NCBI RefSeq assembly: GCF_003332305.1
Contig: NZ_QOIO01000007.1
Span: 85,457-149,456 of the forward strand
Length of the DNA stretch: 64,000 nt
From: Microvirga aerophila
GTDB taxonomy: Bacteria > Pseudomonadota > Alphaproteobacteria > Rhizobiales > Beijerinckiaceae
Direction: 5' to 3'
Below, in pieces: positions 27,640 through 36,398 of this stretch (position 1 is its first letter; the number at the start of each line of letters is the position of its first letter). A program made the translations under genes and the position numbers. Under the pieces are notes generated by a model. It was given only the letters and a program-made list of their open reading frames with translations, did not search any database and had not been told where the DNA came from.

Positions 27640-28341
27640 TTAGATTGGTTCGCCGGCTGCTTCGACGAAGGCGCCGAAGAGGCGGTTTCCCGGATGCTCT
27701 TGGGCCGCGAAGGCCTCCTGGTGCCACTGAACGCCGATCGCGAAGCGCTTGCCTGGCACCTCGATGGCCTCGATGACGCCGTCCTCGGCATGAGCGCTGG
27801 CGACGACCGAGGGGGGCAGGCTCACCACTGCTTCCCGATGGAACGTATTCACGGCAATCTCAGGCCGGTCGAGGATGCGCGACAAAATCGTGCCCGGCTG
27901 GATGGAGACCGGATGCAGGGCTCCGCGCCTGTCATGATCGAGAATGTCGGGGCCGAGCGACCGGACATCGGGCGACAGGCGGCATCCAGTGAGAGCGGCC
28001 AGGATCTGCATTCCGTTGCAGATGCCGAGCACCGGCTTGTTCCTGTCGAGAAAGCCCTGCATGAGCGCCTGCTCGATTTCAAGGCGCTCCGAAAACGGGG
28101 AACGGGAGGCTTCTCCATCCTGATACCAGGCATCCGGAAAGGCAAAGCGGCCGCCAACGCTCAGGAACCCGTCGAACTCCTCGATGACCGGGTCGATCAT
28201 GTCGCCGAAATAGGGAATTCCGAAGGGCAGGCCGCCGGCCCGTTGGACGGCGATGAAATACCCCTTGGTCATGTCATAGCGGGTGCCGTCCACGCTGGTG
28301 TTCTCGTCCATGATGACGGCGATGCGGGGCCTCCGGGGCAC
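27640..28341 (-). CDS. Class I glutamine amidotransferase-like hydrolase (peptidase C26, PuuD-like)
   Basis: A 233-residue protein with the nucleophile Cys in LGICNGMQIL and the late His in GVQWHQEAF, the catalytic set of the C26 gamma-glutamyl hydrolases. The oxyanion region is FDGFLSVGGRF. PuuD cleaves gamma-glutamyl-GABA in putrescine breakdown, but paralogues act on other gamma-glutamyl amides, so the substrate is open. It starts 6 nt after the rsh stop and is therefore co-transcribed with rsh. No other putrescine-degradation gene is adjacent. Confidence 0.85.
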   Translation of the reverse strand: MPRRPRIAVIMDENTSVDGTRYDMTKGYFIAVQRAGGLPFGIPYFGDMIDPVIEEFDGFLSVGGRFAFPDAWYQDGEASRSPFSERLEIEQALMQGFLDRNKPVLGICNGMQILAALTGCRLSPDVRSLGPDILDHDRRGALHPVSIQPGTILSRILDRPEIAVNTFHREAVVSLPPSVVASAHAEDGVIEAIEVPGKRFAIGVQWHQEAFAAQEHPGNRLFGAFVEAAGEPI

Positions 28342-28347
28342 GGCGGC

Positions 28348-30507
28348 TTACCCTGTGACCCGGTCCACGCGGCTCACCACGCGTTTTGCGCGCAGCTCCG
28401 CGATGATCGCATTGAGATGCTTCAGGTCCCACACGGTCAGGTCGATGGTGACGTCGGTGAAGTCCTGCGTCCGCCGTCGCATGTTCACGTTGTCGATGTT
28501 GCCGTCGTGGTCGGCGATGACCTGGGCGATCTGCGCTAGAGAGCCCGGCTCGTTGATGGATTGGAGCTTGATCCGCGCCGGAAAGCGCTGGGGGCCGGAT
28601 TCGAAGTCCCAGCGCACGTCGATCCAGCGGTCCGGTTCGTTGTCGAACGCCGCCAGGGACGCGGACTGGATGGGGTAGATGGTCACGCCTTCGCCCGGCG
28701 TCAGGATGCCGACGATTCGGTCGCCCGGCACGGCTCCCCCTTCGGGCGCAAAGCGGATCGGCATGTCGGCATTGAGGCCGCGAATGGGAATGCCGCTCGA
28801 CGCGCCGTCTCCCGAGCCGTCCTTGCCGCCGCCGTTGGGCTTGTCCGACCGGACCATGCCGTCGCCGCCCTTATAGTCGGGATAGACGGCCCGCACCACG
28901 TCGCCCGAGAACATTTCGCCCCGGCCTACGGCGGCCAGCACGTCCTCCAGGGAGGCCCGCGCCAGACGGGGCAGGGCCCCTTTGAGCTTGTCGTCGGCGA
29001 AGGGGCGGCCGGCACGCTCGAAGGCCCGTTCCAGGATCTGGCGGCCGAGGCCGGTATATTGACGCCGCACAGCTGTCCGGGTCGCCCGGCGGATGGAGGC
29101 GCGCGCCTTGCCAGTGACCACGAGGGATTCCCAAGCGGCCGGAGGCGTCTGCCCGTCGGCGCGGACGATCTCCACCTCGTCGCCGTTCTGCAGCTCCGTC
29201 AGCAGGGGGGCGACGCGGCCGTTGATCTTGCAGCCCACCGCCGTGTTGCCGACATCCGTGTGAACCGCATAGGCGAAGTCGATGGGTGTCGCGCCCCGGG
29301 GCAGGGCGATGAGGCGGCCCTTGGGCGTGAAGCAGAAAACCTGGTCGTGGAAGAGTTCGAGCTTCGTGTGCTCGAGAAACTCCTCCGGATTGTCGCCTTC
29401 GGCCAGGAGGTCGATCGTTCGGCGCAGCCATTGATAGGCCCGGCTCTCATTGGCCAGACGGGAATTGTCGTTGACGCCTTCCTTGTAGAGGGCATGGGCC
29501 GCGATGCCGTGTTCGGCGACCTGATCCATCTCGTCGGTGCGAATCTGGAGTTCGACGCGCTGGCGTCCGGGCCCGATCACCGTGGTGTGGATGGAGCGGT
29601 AATCGTTCTGCTTCGGCGTCGAGATATAGTCCTTGTAGCGCCCGGGGACCATCGGCCAGGTGGTGTGGACGATCCCTAAGGCTCGGTAGCATTGGTCGGT
29701 GGTGCCGACGATGATCCGGAAGCCGAAAATATCGGAAAGCTGCTCGAACGAGACGGACTTGCGCTCCATCTTGCGCCAAACCGAATAGGGCCGCTTCTGG
29801 CGGCCGCTCACCTCGGCGACGATGCCCTGGGCTTGCAGCTTGGCGGTCAGATCCCGCTCGATCTCCTCGACCAGTTTCTCGGCCTTGGCGGTGACTTCCC
29901 GCAGGTGCCGGGTGATCGCCTCATAGGCTTCAGGGTCGAGGTTCTGAAAGGACAGGTCTTCCAGTTCCTCGCGCATTTCCTGAATGCCCATGCGGCCGGC
30001 AAGCGGCGCATAGATGTCGAGGGTTTCCTCGGCGATGCGCTTGCGCTTCTCCGGCGGCATGAACTGGAGCGTGCGCATGTTGTGCAGGCGGTCGGCGAGC
30101 TTCACCAGCAGGACCCGCACGTCGTCCGCGATGGCGAGCAGGAGCTTGCGGAAGTTCTCGCCCTGGGCGGCCCGCTTCGACACGAGGTCGAGACGCTTGA
30201 TCTTGGTGAGGCCGTCCACCAGAGCGCCGATCTGCGGTCCGAAGGTCTTGTTGATTTCTTCCAGCGTCGCCTCGGTGTCCTCCACGGTGTCGTGGAGGAC
30301 GGCGGCCGCGATGGTGGCCTCGTCGAGCTTGAGCTCTGTCAGGATCGCCGCCACTTCCAAGGGATGGCCGAAGAACAAGTCGCCGGAAGCACGCTTCTGG
30401 TTGCCATGGGCCATCATGGCATACACGTAAGCGCGGTTGAGAAGCGCCTCGTCAGCCGAGGGGTTATAGCGCTTGACCCGCTCGACAAGTTCATACTGGC
30501 GCATCAT
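28348..30507 (-). CDS. rsh: Bifunctional (p)ppGpp synthetase/hydrolase Rsh
   Basis: A 719-residue RelA/SpoT homologue with all parts. The HD hydrolase domain comes first (MMAHGNQKRASGDLFFGHP, VLHDTVEDT near residue 70). The synthetase domain follows (FGFRIIVGTTDQCY, YRSIHTTVIGP), then TGS (FTPKGRLIALPRGATPIDFAY) and a C-terminal ACT domain (last 80 residues). The intact HDxxED motif and synthetase motifs indicate a bifunctional enzyme, the usual single long Rsh of alphaproteobacteria. It makes and destroys the stringent-response alarmone. AGGAG lies 11 nt before the first of two adjacent ATGs. It follows rpoZ on the same strand with a terminator between, so it likely has its own promoter. Confidence 0.96.
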   Translation of the reverse strand: MMRQYELVERVKRYNPSADEALLNRAYVYAMMAHGNQKRASGDLFFGHPLEVAAILTELKLDEATIAAAVLHDTVEDTEATLEEINKTFGPQIGALVDGLTKIKRLDLVSKRAAQGENFRKLLLAIADDVRVLLVKLADRLHNMRTLQFMPPEKRKRIAEETLDIYAPLAGRMGIQEMREELEDLSFQNLDPEAYEAITRHLREVTAKAEKLVEEIERDLTAKLQAQGIVAEVSGRQKRPYSVWRKMERKSVSFEQLSDIFGFRIIVGTTDQCYRALGIVHTTWPMVPGRYKDYISTPKQNDYRSIHTTVIGPGRQRVELQIRTDEMDQVAEHGIAAHALYKEGVNDNSRLANESRAYQWLRRTIDLLAEGDNPEEFLEHTKLELFHDQVFCFTPKGRLIALPRGATPIDFAYAVHTDVGNTAVGCKINGRVAPLLTELQNGDEVEIVRADGQTPPAAWESLVVTGKARASIRRATRTAVRRQYTGLGRQILERAFERAGRPFADDKLKGALPRLARASLEDVLAAVGRGEMFSGDVVRAVYPDYKGGDGMVRSDKPNGGGKDGSGDGASSGIPIRGLNADMPIRFAPEGGAVPGDRIVGILTPGEGVTIYPIQSASLAAFDNEPDRWIDVRWDFESGPQRFPARIKLQSINEPGSLAQIAQVIADHDGNIDNVNMRRRTQDFTDVTIDLTVWDLKHLNAIIAELRAKRVVSRVDRVTG

Positions 30508-30627
30508 TCGGCGGCCATCTCCTTTGCCACCGGCTTTAGGCGGCTGAAGTTAAAAAGATATTGTGGAACAAAGGTGAACCGCAAGGCTTCCCTTTGCCTC
30601 ATTGGCCGTCTCCATGGTCCTATAACG

Positions 30628-30654
30628 AAAAAGCCCGGCTTAAAGCCGGGCTTT
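30628..30654 (-). terminator. Intrinsic terminator of rpoZ
   Basis: An 11-bp perfect stem (arms 30630-30640 and 30644-30654, 3-nt loop) begins 25 nt after the rpoZ stop. On the minus strand it runs into five consecutive T residues. It separates rpoZ from rsh. Confidence 0.88.
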
Positions 30655-30679
30655 CGTCCAAAATATTTTGTCGTGCGGC

Positions 30680-31087
30680 TTATTCGCGGTCGTCCTCGTC
30701 CGCGCTGCTGCTCGGGGGCACGAGGCCTTCCAGTCCGCGGAGCAGGTCTTCCTCGCTCATGCGGTCGAACTGGACGTCCGTGTCGTTGTCCTTGCTGGCC
30801 GTAGCGGCCGCGGCGGTGTTGCCGAGCAGCGGAACGGTTTCGGCCTCCGGCTCGTCCACCTCGACGTACTTTTGCATCGAGTGGATGAGCTGCTCCTTCA
30901 GGTCGTCGGGAGCAATGGTTTCGTCCGCAATCTCGCGGAGAGCCACCACGGGGTTCTTGTCGCGGTCGCGGTCGATGGTGAGCGGCGAACCTGAGGAGAT
31001 CAGGCGCGCCCGGTGGCTGGCGAGCAGCACGAGCTCAAACCGGTTGTCGACCTTGTCGATGCAGTCTTCGACGGTCACACGAGCCAT
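30680..31087 (-). CDS. rpoZ: RNA polymerase omega subunit
   Basis: A 135-residue protein beginning [23 protein letters not shown], the conserved omega N-terminus that wraps the beta-prime tail, followed by ASHRAR and [12 protein letters not shown]. The last 60 residues are acidic and poorly conserved, as in other alphaproteobacteria. AAGGAG precedes the ATG at good spacing, so the 17-residue upstream extension is rejected. It is divergent from fabD across 165 nt. Omega is needed for full stringent control, which fits the neighbouring rsh. Confidence 0.96.
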   Translation of the reverse strand: MARVTVEDCIDKVDNRFELVLLASHRARLISSGSPLTIDRDRDKNPVVALREIADETIAPDDLKEQLIHSMQKYVEVDEPEAETVPLLGNTAAAATASKDNDTDVQFDRMSEEDLLRGLEGLVPPSSSADEDDRE

Positions 31088-31252
31088 GAAGAGGCTCCTT
31101 CTTGAGTTCGAAAATATCGGAAGACCGGCTGGATACACGGGTTAGCGCGAGAAAACAAGGGGATAGGCTGGGTCAGAGTCGGGCCGTTGCGCTTGACTTG
31201 GACGTTTGACGATGCGAGTCCCGCCCAAATTTCAACAGAACGGCACTTTGAC

Positions 31253-32200
31253 ATGAAGCGCGCATTCATTTTCCCCGGACAGGGAAGCCAGTCGGTCGGG
31301 ATGGGCAAGGCCCTGGCCGAATCCTTTCCTCAGGCCAAGGCCGTGTTCGACGAGGTGGATGACGCCCTGTCGCAGAAGCTCTCGAGCATCATGTGGGAGG
31401 GGCCCGCGGAGGACCTTACCCTGACGGCTAACACCCAGCCGGCCCTCATGGCCGTCAGCTTGGCCGCGATCCGGGTCCTGGAGGCAGAGGCCGGCCTCGA
31501 CCTCAAGCGGCATGCGGACTTCCTGGCCGGGCATTCCTTGGGCGAGTATTCGGCTTTGGCGGCCGCGGGCAGCCTCTCGATCGGAGACACGGCCCGCCTG
31601 CTGCGCATCCGCGGCAACGCCATGCAGAACGCGGTGCCGGTGGGGCAGGGCGCGATGGCGGCCCTGTTGGGGCTCGAGTTTGATGCAGCCCTGGAGGTTG
31701 CCCACGCGGCAGCTCAAGGAGAGGTCTGCGATGCGGCCAACGACAACGGCGGCGCGCAGGTGGTCGTGTCCGGCCACAAGTCGGCGGTCGAGCGGGCTGT
31801 TGCGATCGCCCAGGAGAAGGGCGCCAAGCGCGCCGTGATGCTGGCCGTATCCGCCCCCTTCCATTGCGCCCTCATGCAACCCGCCGCCGACGCCATGCGT
31901 GACGCGCTGGCGAGGGTGACGGTCAATGCACCGGTCGTCCCGGTCGTGGCGAACGTGGAGGCGGCTCCCATCACCGATCCGGATGCGATCCGCAGCGCCC
32001 TGGTCCGGCAGGTCACCGGCACCGTCCGCTGGCGCGAAAGCGTGGCCTACATGGCGTCCCAGGGAGTTGAGGCCTTCTATGAGGTTGGGCCCGGCAAGGT
32101 CCTGACCGGCCTCGTGAAACGCATAGCCGCGGGAGCATCCGCCGTCGCCATCGGGTCGCCGGACGACGTGACCGCCTTCAAAGCCTCCCTGCAAGGGTAA
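31253..32200 (+). CDS. fabD: Malonyl-CoA:ACP S-malonyltransferase
   Basis: A 315-residue acyltransferase with FIFPGQGSQSVGMG, the nucleophile in GHSLGEYS (Ser95), the conserved Arg in LLRIRGNAMQ and the catalytic His in SAPFHCALM. It loads malonate on ACP for fatty acid synthesis. The ATG at 31253 opens the conserved MKRAFIFPGQ start. It is the first gene of the fabD-fabG-acpP-fabF cluster; fabG follows after 10 nt. Confidence 0.97.
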   Translation: MKRAFIFPGQGSQSVGMGKALAESFPQAKAVFDEVDDALSQKLSSIMWEGPAEDLTLTANTQPALMAVSLAAIRVLEAEAGLDLKRHADFLAGHSLGEYSALAAAGSLSIGDTARLLRIRGNAMQNAVPVGQGAMAALLGLEFDAALEVAHAAAQGEVCDAANDNGGAQVVVSGHKSAVERAVAIAQEKGAKRAVMLAVSAPFHCALMQPAADAMRDALARVTVNAPVVPVVANVEAAPITDPDAIRSALVRQVTGTVRWRESVAYMASQGVEAFYEVGPGKVLTGLVKRIAAGASAVAIGSPDDVTAFKASLQG

Positions 32201-32210
32201 GGAGCCTCAA

Positions 32211-32948
32211 ATGTTCGGTCTTTCCGGCCGTAAGGCCCTCGTCACCGGCGCCACCGGCGGCATCGGCGGCTCCATCGCCCGGGCGCTGCACGCCCAGGGT
32301 GCGACCGTCGCCCTGTCGGGCACCCGGCGCAGTGCCCTGGACGAACTGGCCGCCTCCCTGGGCGACCGGGTCCACGTGGTCGAGGCGAACCTGTCCGATA
32401 AGGATTCCGTCGAAGCCCTTGTGCCAGCAGCCGAAAAGGCCATGGACGGCCTCGACATCCTGGTCAACAACGCCGGCGTGACCAAGGACAACCTCTTCAT
32501 GCGCATGAAGGACGAGGAGTGGGACACGGTCATCGCCGTGAACCTCACCGCCTCGTTCCGGCTCTCCCGCGCGGCCGTGAAGAACATGATGCGCCGGCGC
32601 TACGGCCGGATCATCAATATCGGGTCCGTGGTGGGCTCCACCGGCAATCCGGGGCAGGGGAACTATGCCGCGTCCAAGGCCGGCCTCATCGGCATGACGA
32701 AGGCGCTGGCGGCCGAGGTGGCGAGCCGCAGCATCACGGTGAACTGCGTGGCGCCGGGCTTCATCGAGTCGCCCATGACCGATGTGCTGAACGAGAAACA
32801 GCGCGAGGGAATCCTGGGCACGATCCCCATGGGCCGCCTCGGCCAGGGCGGGGAAATCGCCTCGGCGGTGGTTTATCTCGCGTCCACCGAAGCCGGCTAC
32901 GTGACGGGTCACACCCTGCACGTGAATGGCGGAATGGCCATGTTCTAA
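32211..32948 (+). CDS. fabG: 3-oxoacyl-ACP reductase
   Basis: A 245-residue classical SDR: TGATGGIGG at residues 12-20, NNAGVTKDNL, and the Ser-Tyr-Lys triad in NIGSVVG and GNYAASKAG. The C-terminus (TGHTLHVNGGMAMF) is typical of FabG. It reduces 3-oxoacyl-ACP with NADPH. AAGGAG is 7 nt upstream and the gene follows fabD by 10 nt. A short stem (AAAGGG/CCCTTT, 32948-32967) after the stop may partly terminate transcription before acpP. Confidence 0.97.
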   Translation: MFGLSGRKALVTGATGGIGGSIARALHAQGATVALSGTRRSALDELAASLGDRVHVVEANLSDKDSVEALVPAAEKAMDGLDILVNNAGVTKDNLFMRMKDEEWDTVIAVNLTASFRLSRAAVKNMMRRRYGRIINIGSVVGSTGNPGQGNYAASKAGLIGMTKALAAEVASRSITVNCVAPGFIESPMTDVLNEKQREGILGTIPMGRLGQGGEIASAVVYLASTEAGYVTGHTLHVNGGMAMF

Positions 32949-33183
32949 AAGGGTTTGAGAGCCCTTTCGGAATTTGTCTGCAGAACCCGGCGGACCCCTC
33001 GCCAGAGCCGATAAGCTTGTGTTAAGCATGTGCTCGATTTGGTCGGAGGGGTTGACCAGCGCTCAAAAATGCGGCTTTGCACGGCGCAAGCCAGCCGCTC
33101 CAGCGTTGTCAGCCGGACAGCTGATCCAATTTTGATTTCTTGACCCGCCCAATCCTGAGGCGGCAGCCACTGAGGAAAGAACG

Positions 33184-33420
33184 ATGAGTGACGTCGCTGA
33201 TCGCGTGAAGAAGATCGTTGTCGAGCACCTGGGCGTTGAAGCCGACAAGGTCACCGACAATGCCAACTTCATCGACGACCTGGGCGCAGACAGCCTCGAC
33301 ACCGTCGAGCTCGTTATGGCGTTCGAAGAAGAGTTCAACGTCGAGATCCCGGACGACGCGGCTGAGACCATCGTGACGGTCGGCGACGCGATCAAGTTCC
33401 TCGAGAAGAACGCGGCCTAA
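33184..33420 (+). CDS. acpP: Acyl carrier protein
   Basis: A 78-residue acidic protein with the phosphopantetheine site [11 protein letters not shown] (Ser37). It carries acyl chains through fatty acid and lipid A synthesis. GAGGAAAG precedes the ATG. The 235-nt gap from fabG probably contains its own promoter, expected for such an abundant protein. A hairpin between acpP and fabF should further favour acpP over fabF expression. Confidence 0.98.
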   Translation: MSDVADRVKKIVVEHLGVEADKVTDNANFIDDLGADSLDTVELVMAFEEEFNVEIPDDAAETIVTVGDAIKFLEKNAA

Positions 33421-33428
33421 GCGCCAAA

Positions 33429-33455
33429 GGGCGTCGGGTGAACCATCCGACGCCC
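33429..33455 (+). terminator. Hairpin (partial terminator) between acpP and fabF
   Basis: A perfect 9-bp stem GGGCGTCGG/CCGACGCCC (33429-33437 and 33447-33455), extendable to 11 bp with one G-T pair, starts 9 nt after the acpP stop. It is followed by a short, weak T-rich tract. With fabF starting 28 nt later it looks like an attenuating terminator or 3' stabiliser that raises the ratio of ACP to FabF. Confidence 0.65.
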
Positions 33456-33482
33456 GATTTCTATTCAATGGCAGGAAACATC

Positions 33483-34745
33483 ATGCGGCGTGTTGTGGTC
33501 ACGGGTCTTGGCATGGTCACCCCGCTCGGTTGCGGGGTCGAAAAGACTTGGTCTCGAATTCTGGATAGCCAAAGCGGCGCCAACAAGATCAGCGGTTTCC
33601 AAATCGACGATCTGGCCTGCCGGATCGCCTGCCAGATCCCCCTCGGCGATGGTTCCGACGGCACCTTCAATGCTGACCAGTGGATGGAGCCCAAGGAGCA
33701 GCGCAAGGTCGATCCCTTCATCGTCTATGCGATGGCGGCCGCCACGCAGGCCCTCGACGATGCCGGCTGGAAGCCCACCACCTACGAGGACCAATGCGCT
33801 TCCGGCGTGCTGATCGGCTCCGGCATCGGCGGCATCGGCGGCATCTATGAAGCGTCCCAAACCCTGATCGAGCGCGGCCCGCGCCGGGTCTCGCCCTTCT
33901 TCATTCCCGGTCGCCTCATCAATCTCGCGGGCGGTTACGTGTCCATCGAGCATGGCCTCAAGGGCCCGAACAACGCGGTCGTGACAGCCTGCTCCACCGG
34001 CTCGCACGCCATCGGCGACGCGGCCCGCCTCATCGCGCTCGGCGATGCGGACGTGATGGTAGCCGGCGGCACGGAATCCCCCATCAACCGCCTGTCGATC
34101 GCCGGTTTCGCGGCCTGCCGCGCTCTCTCGACCAATTTCAACGACGATCCGACCCGGGCGTCGCGCCCCTACGACAAGGACCGTGACGGCTTCGTTATGG
34201 GCGAAGGCGCGGGCATCGTGGTGCTGGAAGAATACGAGCACGCCAAGGCGCGCGGGGCCAAGATCTATGCCGAGGTCATCGGCTACGGCCTGTCGGGCGA
34301 CGCCTACCACATCACCTCGCCGTCCGAGGACGGGGACGGGGCCTATCGCTGCATGTCCGCCGCCGTCAAGCGGGCGGGAATCTCGCCCTCCGAGATCGAC
34401 TACATCAACGCCCACGGCACCTCCACGCCGCTCGGAGACGAGCTTGAGCTGAAGGCCGTGGAGCGAGTCGTCGGCAATGCGGCCGGCAAGCTCGCCATGT
34501 CGTCGACCAAGTCGGCCATCGGCCATTTGCTTGGAGCAGCCGGCTCCGTCGAGGCGATCTTCTCGATCCTGGCCATGCGCGACGGCATCGTGCCGCCAAC
34601 GCTCAACCTCGACAATCCGTCCGTTGAAACCGCAATCGACCTCGTGCCGCACACCCCGAAGCGCAAAGAGGTCAACGTGGCCCTGTCGAACTCCTTCGGG
34701 TTCGGCGGCACCAATGCTTCTTTAATCTTCCGGCGGGTATCCTGA
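33483..34745 (+). CDS. fabF: 3-oxoacyl-ACP synthase II
   Basis: A 420-residue condensing enzyme with the Cys-His-His triad: Cys170 in VTACSTGSHAI, His in NAHGTSTPLGD and His in KSAIGHLLGAAG. The start MRRVVVTGLGMVTPLG is the family standard; an extension of 15 codons upstream is rejected because AGGAAAC sits at proper spacing before 33483. It elongates acyl-ACP by two carbons and controls cis-vaccenate content. The mltG gene follows after 94 nt. Confidence 0.97.
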   Translation: MRRVVVTGLGMVTPLGCGVEKTWSRILDSQSGANKISGFQIDDLACRIACQIPLGDGSDGTFNADQWMEPKEQRKVDPFIVYAMAAATQALDDAGWKPTTYEDQCASGVLIGSGIGGIGGIYEASQTLIERGPRRVSPFFIPGRLINLAGGYVSIEHGLKGPNNAVVTACSTGSHAIGDAARLIALGDADVMVAGGTESPINRLSIAGFAACRALSTNFNDDPTRASRPYDKDRDGFVMGEGAGIVVLEEYEHAKARGAKIYAEVIGYGLSGDAYHITSPSEDGDGAYRCMSAAVKRAGISPSEIDYINAHGTSTPLGDELELKAVERVVGNAAGKLAMSSTKSAIGHLLGAAGSVEAIFSILAMRDGIVPPTLNLDNPSVETAIDLVPHTPKRKEVNVALSNSFGFGGTNASLIFRRVS

Positions 34746-34839
34746 TCCTGCGGTTACGCGTTACGGCTTTTCGCCATAATCCCGATTAGGGTGTCGAACG
34801 GACGGCATAACTGCCGATCGACACCAGAAAAGCAGCGTG

Positions 34840-36213
34840 ATGTTCGGCAGAAAAAAACATACTCTCATGTCGTCGGTTGAAGCTCAGCAGGACGAGCAGC
34901 AGCCGCGTCTTTCTCCGAAGTCCCCAAGCGAGGCAATCAAGCCCATGGCGGCTCCGCCACCGCCGCCGCGAATTCGCCGCCGGCGTGGCGGCATGCTGTC
35001 GATCCTCAGCGGCCTCTTGACGCTCTTCATCGCTTTTGCCATTGCGGCCATTTTCGGCTTCGGCATGCTGAACAGCGAGGTGACTTCCAAGGGTCCGCTC
35101 CAGAACGACAAGGTCGTTCTGATCCCGAAGAATACCGGCACGGGCGAGATCGCCGGCATCCTCAAGCGCGAAGGAGTGATCGAACAGCCCCTGCTGTTCG
35201 AGATGTACTCCCTGATCAATCGTCAGCGCGGACAACTCAAGGCCGGCGAGTTCCTCTTCAAGGCCGGCACGAGCATCGACGAGGCCATCGACACCCTGGT
35301 GCAGGGCAAGGCGATTCTGCACTCCGTGACAGTGCCGGAGGGTCTGACGAGCGAGCAGATCGTCTCTCGGCTCTACGAGAACGAGATCCTGACCGGCGAG
35401 ATTGCCGAAACCCCGCGGGAGGGCACGCTTCTTCCCGACACCTACAAGTTCGAGCGTGGCACCACGCGCCAGCAGATCGTCAACAACATGCAGGCGGCGC
35501 AGCGCCAGGCCCTTGCCCAGATTTGGCAGCGCCGGTCCCCCGAACTGCCGGTGAAAACCGCCCAGGAATTGGTGATTTTGGCCTCCGTGGTCGAGAAGGA
35601 GACCGGTCGTGCCGACGAGCGCACCCGGGTCGCAGGCGTCTTCATCAACCGCCTCATGAAGCGCATGAAGCTCCAGTCCGATCCTACGATCGTGTACGGC
35701 CTCGTCGGCGGCAAGGGCACCCTCGGCCGCGGAATCATGCGCAGCGAGATCGAAACCGCCACGCCCTACAACACCTACGTGATCGAAGGACTGCCTCCGG
35801 GTCCCATCGCCAATCCCGGCCGCGCGGCTCTCGAGGCGGTCGCGAATCCGTCGCGGACGAAGGACCTCTATTTCGTGGCCGATGGATCAGGCGGCCACGC
35901 TTTCGCCGAGACCTACGAACAGCATCAGCGCAACGTGGCGCGCTGGCGGCAGGTCGAGAAGACCCGAGCCACGACCGAAGCGCCGGACGCGGTGGATCGG
36001 GTCGAACCCGACAGCGAAGGTTCTGTTCCGCCCGGCACGTCGGGCGGCCTTGCGCCAGACCTGCGTGGTTCCACCGAGGTGGTGCGCGGAGGCCCGCGAC
36101 AGGGGCGCGCCCGTGGCTTCGACGCCAGCGAGGGGACCGACAAGGATCCTCTCAAGAACAAGACGTTCGACCTGAGCACTCCCAAGAACGTTCCTGTCTT
36201 GCGTGAGCCGTAG
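34840..36213 (+). CDS. mltG: Endolytic transglycosylase MltG
   Basis: A 457-residue YceG-family protein. A Pro- and Arg-rich cytoplasmic head (about 1-50) is followed by one membrane segment (ILSGLLTLFIAFAIAAIFGF). Next come a LysM-like periplasmic region and the catalytic domain with ASVVEKETGRADE (Glu about 252) and LQSDPTIVYGL. It cuts nascent glycan strands and sets their length. The last 100 residues, rich in Pro, Gly, Glu and Arg, look disordered and are longer than in E. coli. GTG at 34837 is an alternative start. The position between fabF and yicC-gmk is common in Hyphomicrobiales. Confidence 0.93.
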   Translation: MFGRKKHTLMSSVEAQQDEQQPRLSPKSPSEAIKPMAAPPPPPRIRRRRGGMLSILSGLLTLFIAFAIAAIFGFGMLNSEVTSKGPLQNDKVVLIPKNTGTGEIAGILKREGVIEQPLLFEMYSLINRQRGQLKAGEFLFKAGTSIDEAIDTLVQGKAILHSVTVPEGLTSEQIVSRLYENEILTGEIAETPREGTLLPDTYKFERGTTRQQIVNNMQAAQRQALAQIWQRRSPELPVKTAQELVILASVVEKETGRADERTRVAGVFINRLMKRMKLQSDPTIVYGLVGGKGTLGRGIMRSEIETATPYNTYVIEGLPPGPIANPGRAALEAVANPSRTKDLYFVADGSGGHAFAETYEQHQRNVARWRQVEKTRATTEAPDAVDRVEPDSEGSVPPGTSGGLAPDLRGSTEVVRGGPRQGRARGFDASEGTDKDPLKNKTFDLSTPKNVPVLREP

Positions 36214-36398
36214 AGCATCGGACGAGCGTACGGGGCTCATTTTGGGCCCACTCCAAGCTTTCGATCGGAACCAGCGCATCGTTGTACCCGCAACACTGGG
36301 TCCGCTTTCGCACGATCCTCCAGCAACCATCGCTGCTTGTGGCTGAGGCGGGCGGCCAGTATGGTCGCGCCAACTTTTCAGTGCCGAGGTTCAAGCGC

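Noticed and set aside
30508..30679. Possible tRNA or small RNA between rsh and rpoZ
   Set aside because: The only structure is the rpoZ terminator; no cloverleaf can be built.
32949..33183. Possible gene between fabG and acpP
   Set aside because: No frame has a start with a ribosome site and a conserved product; it is most likely the acpP promoter region.
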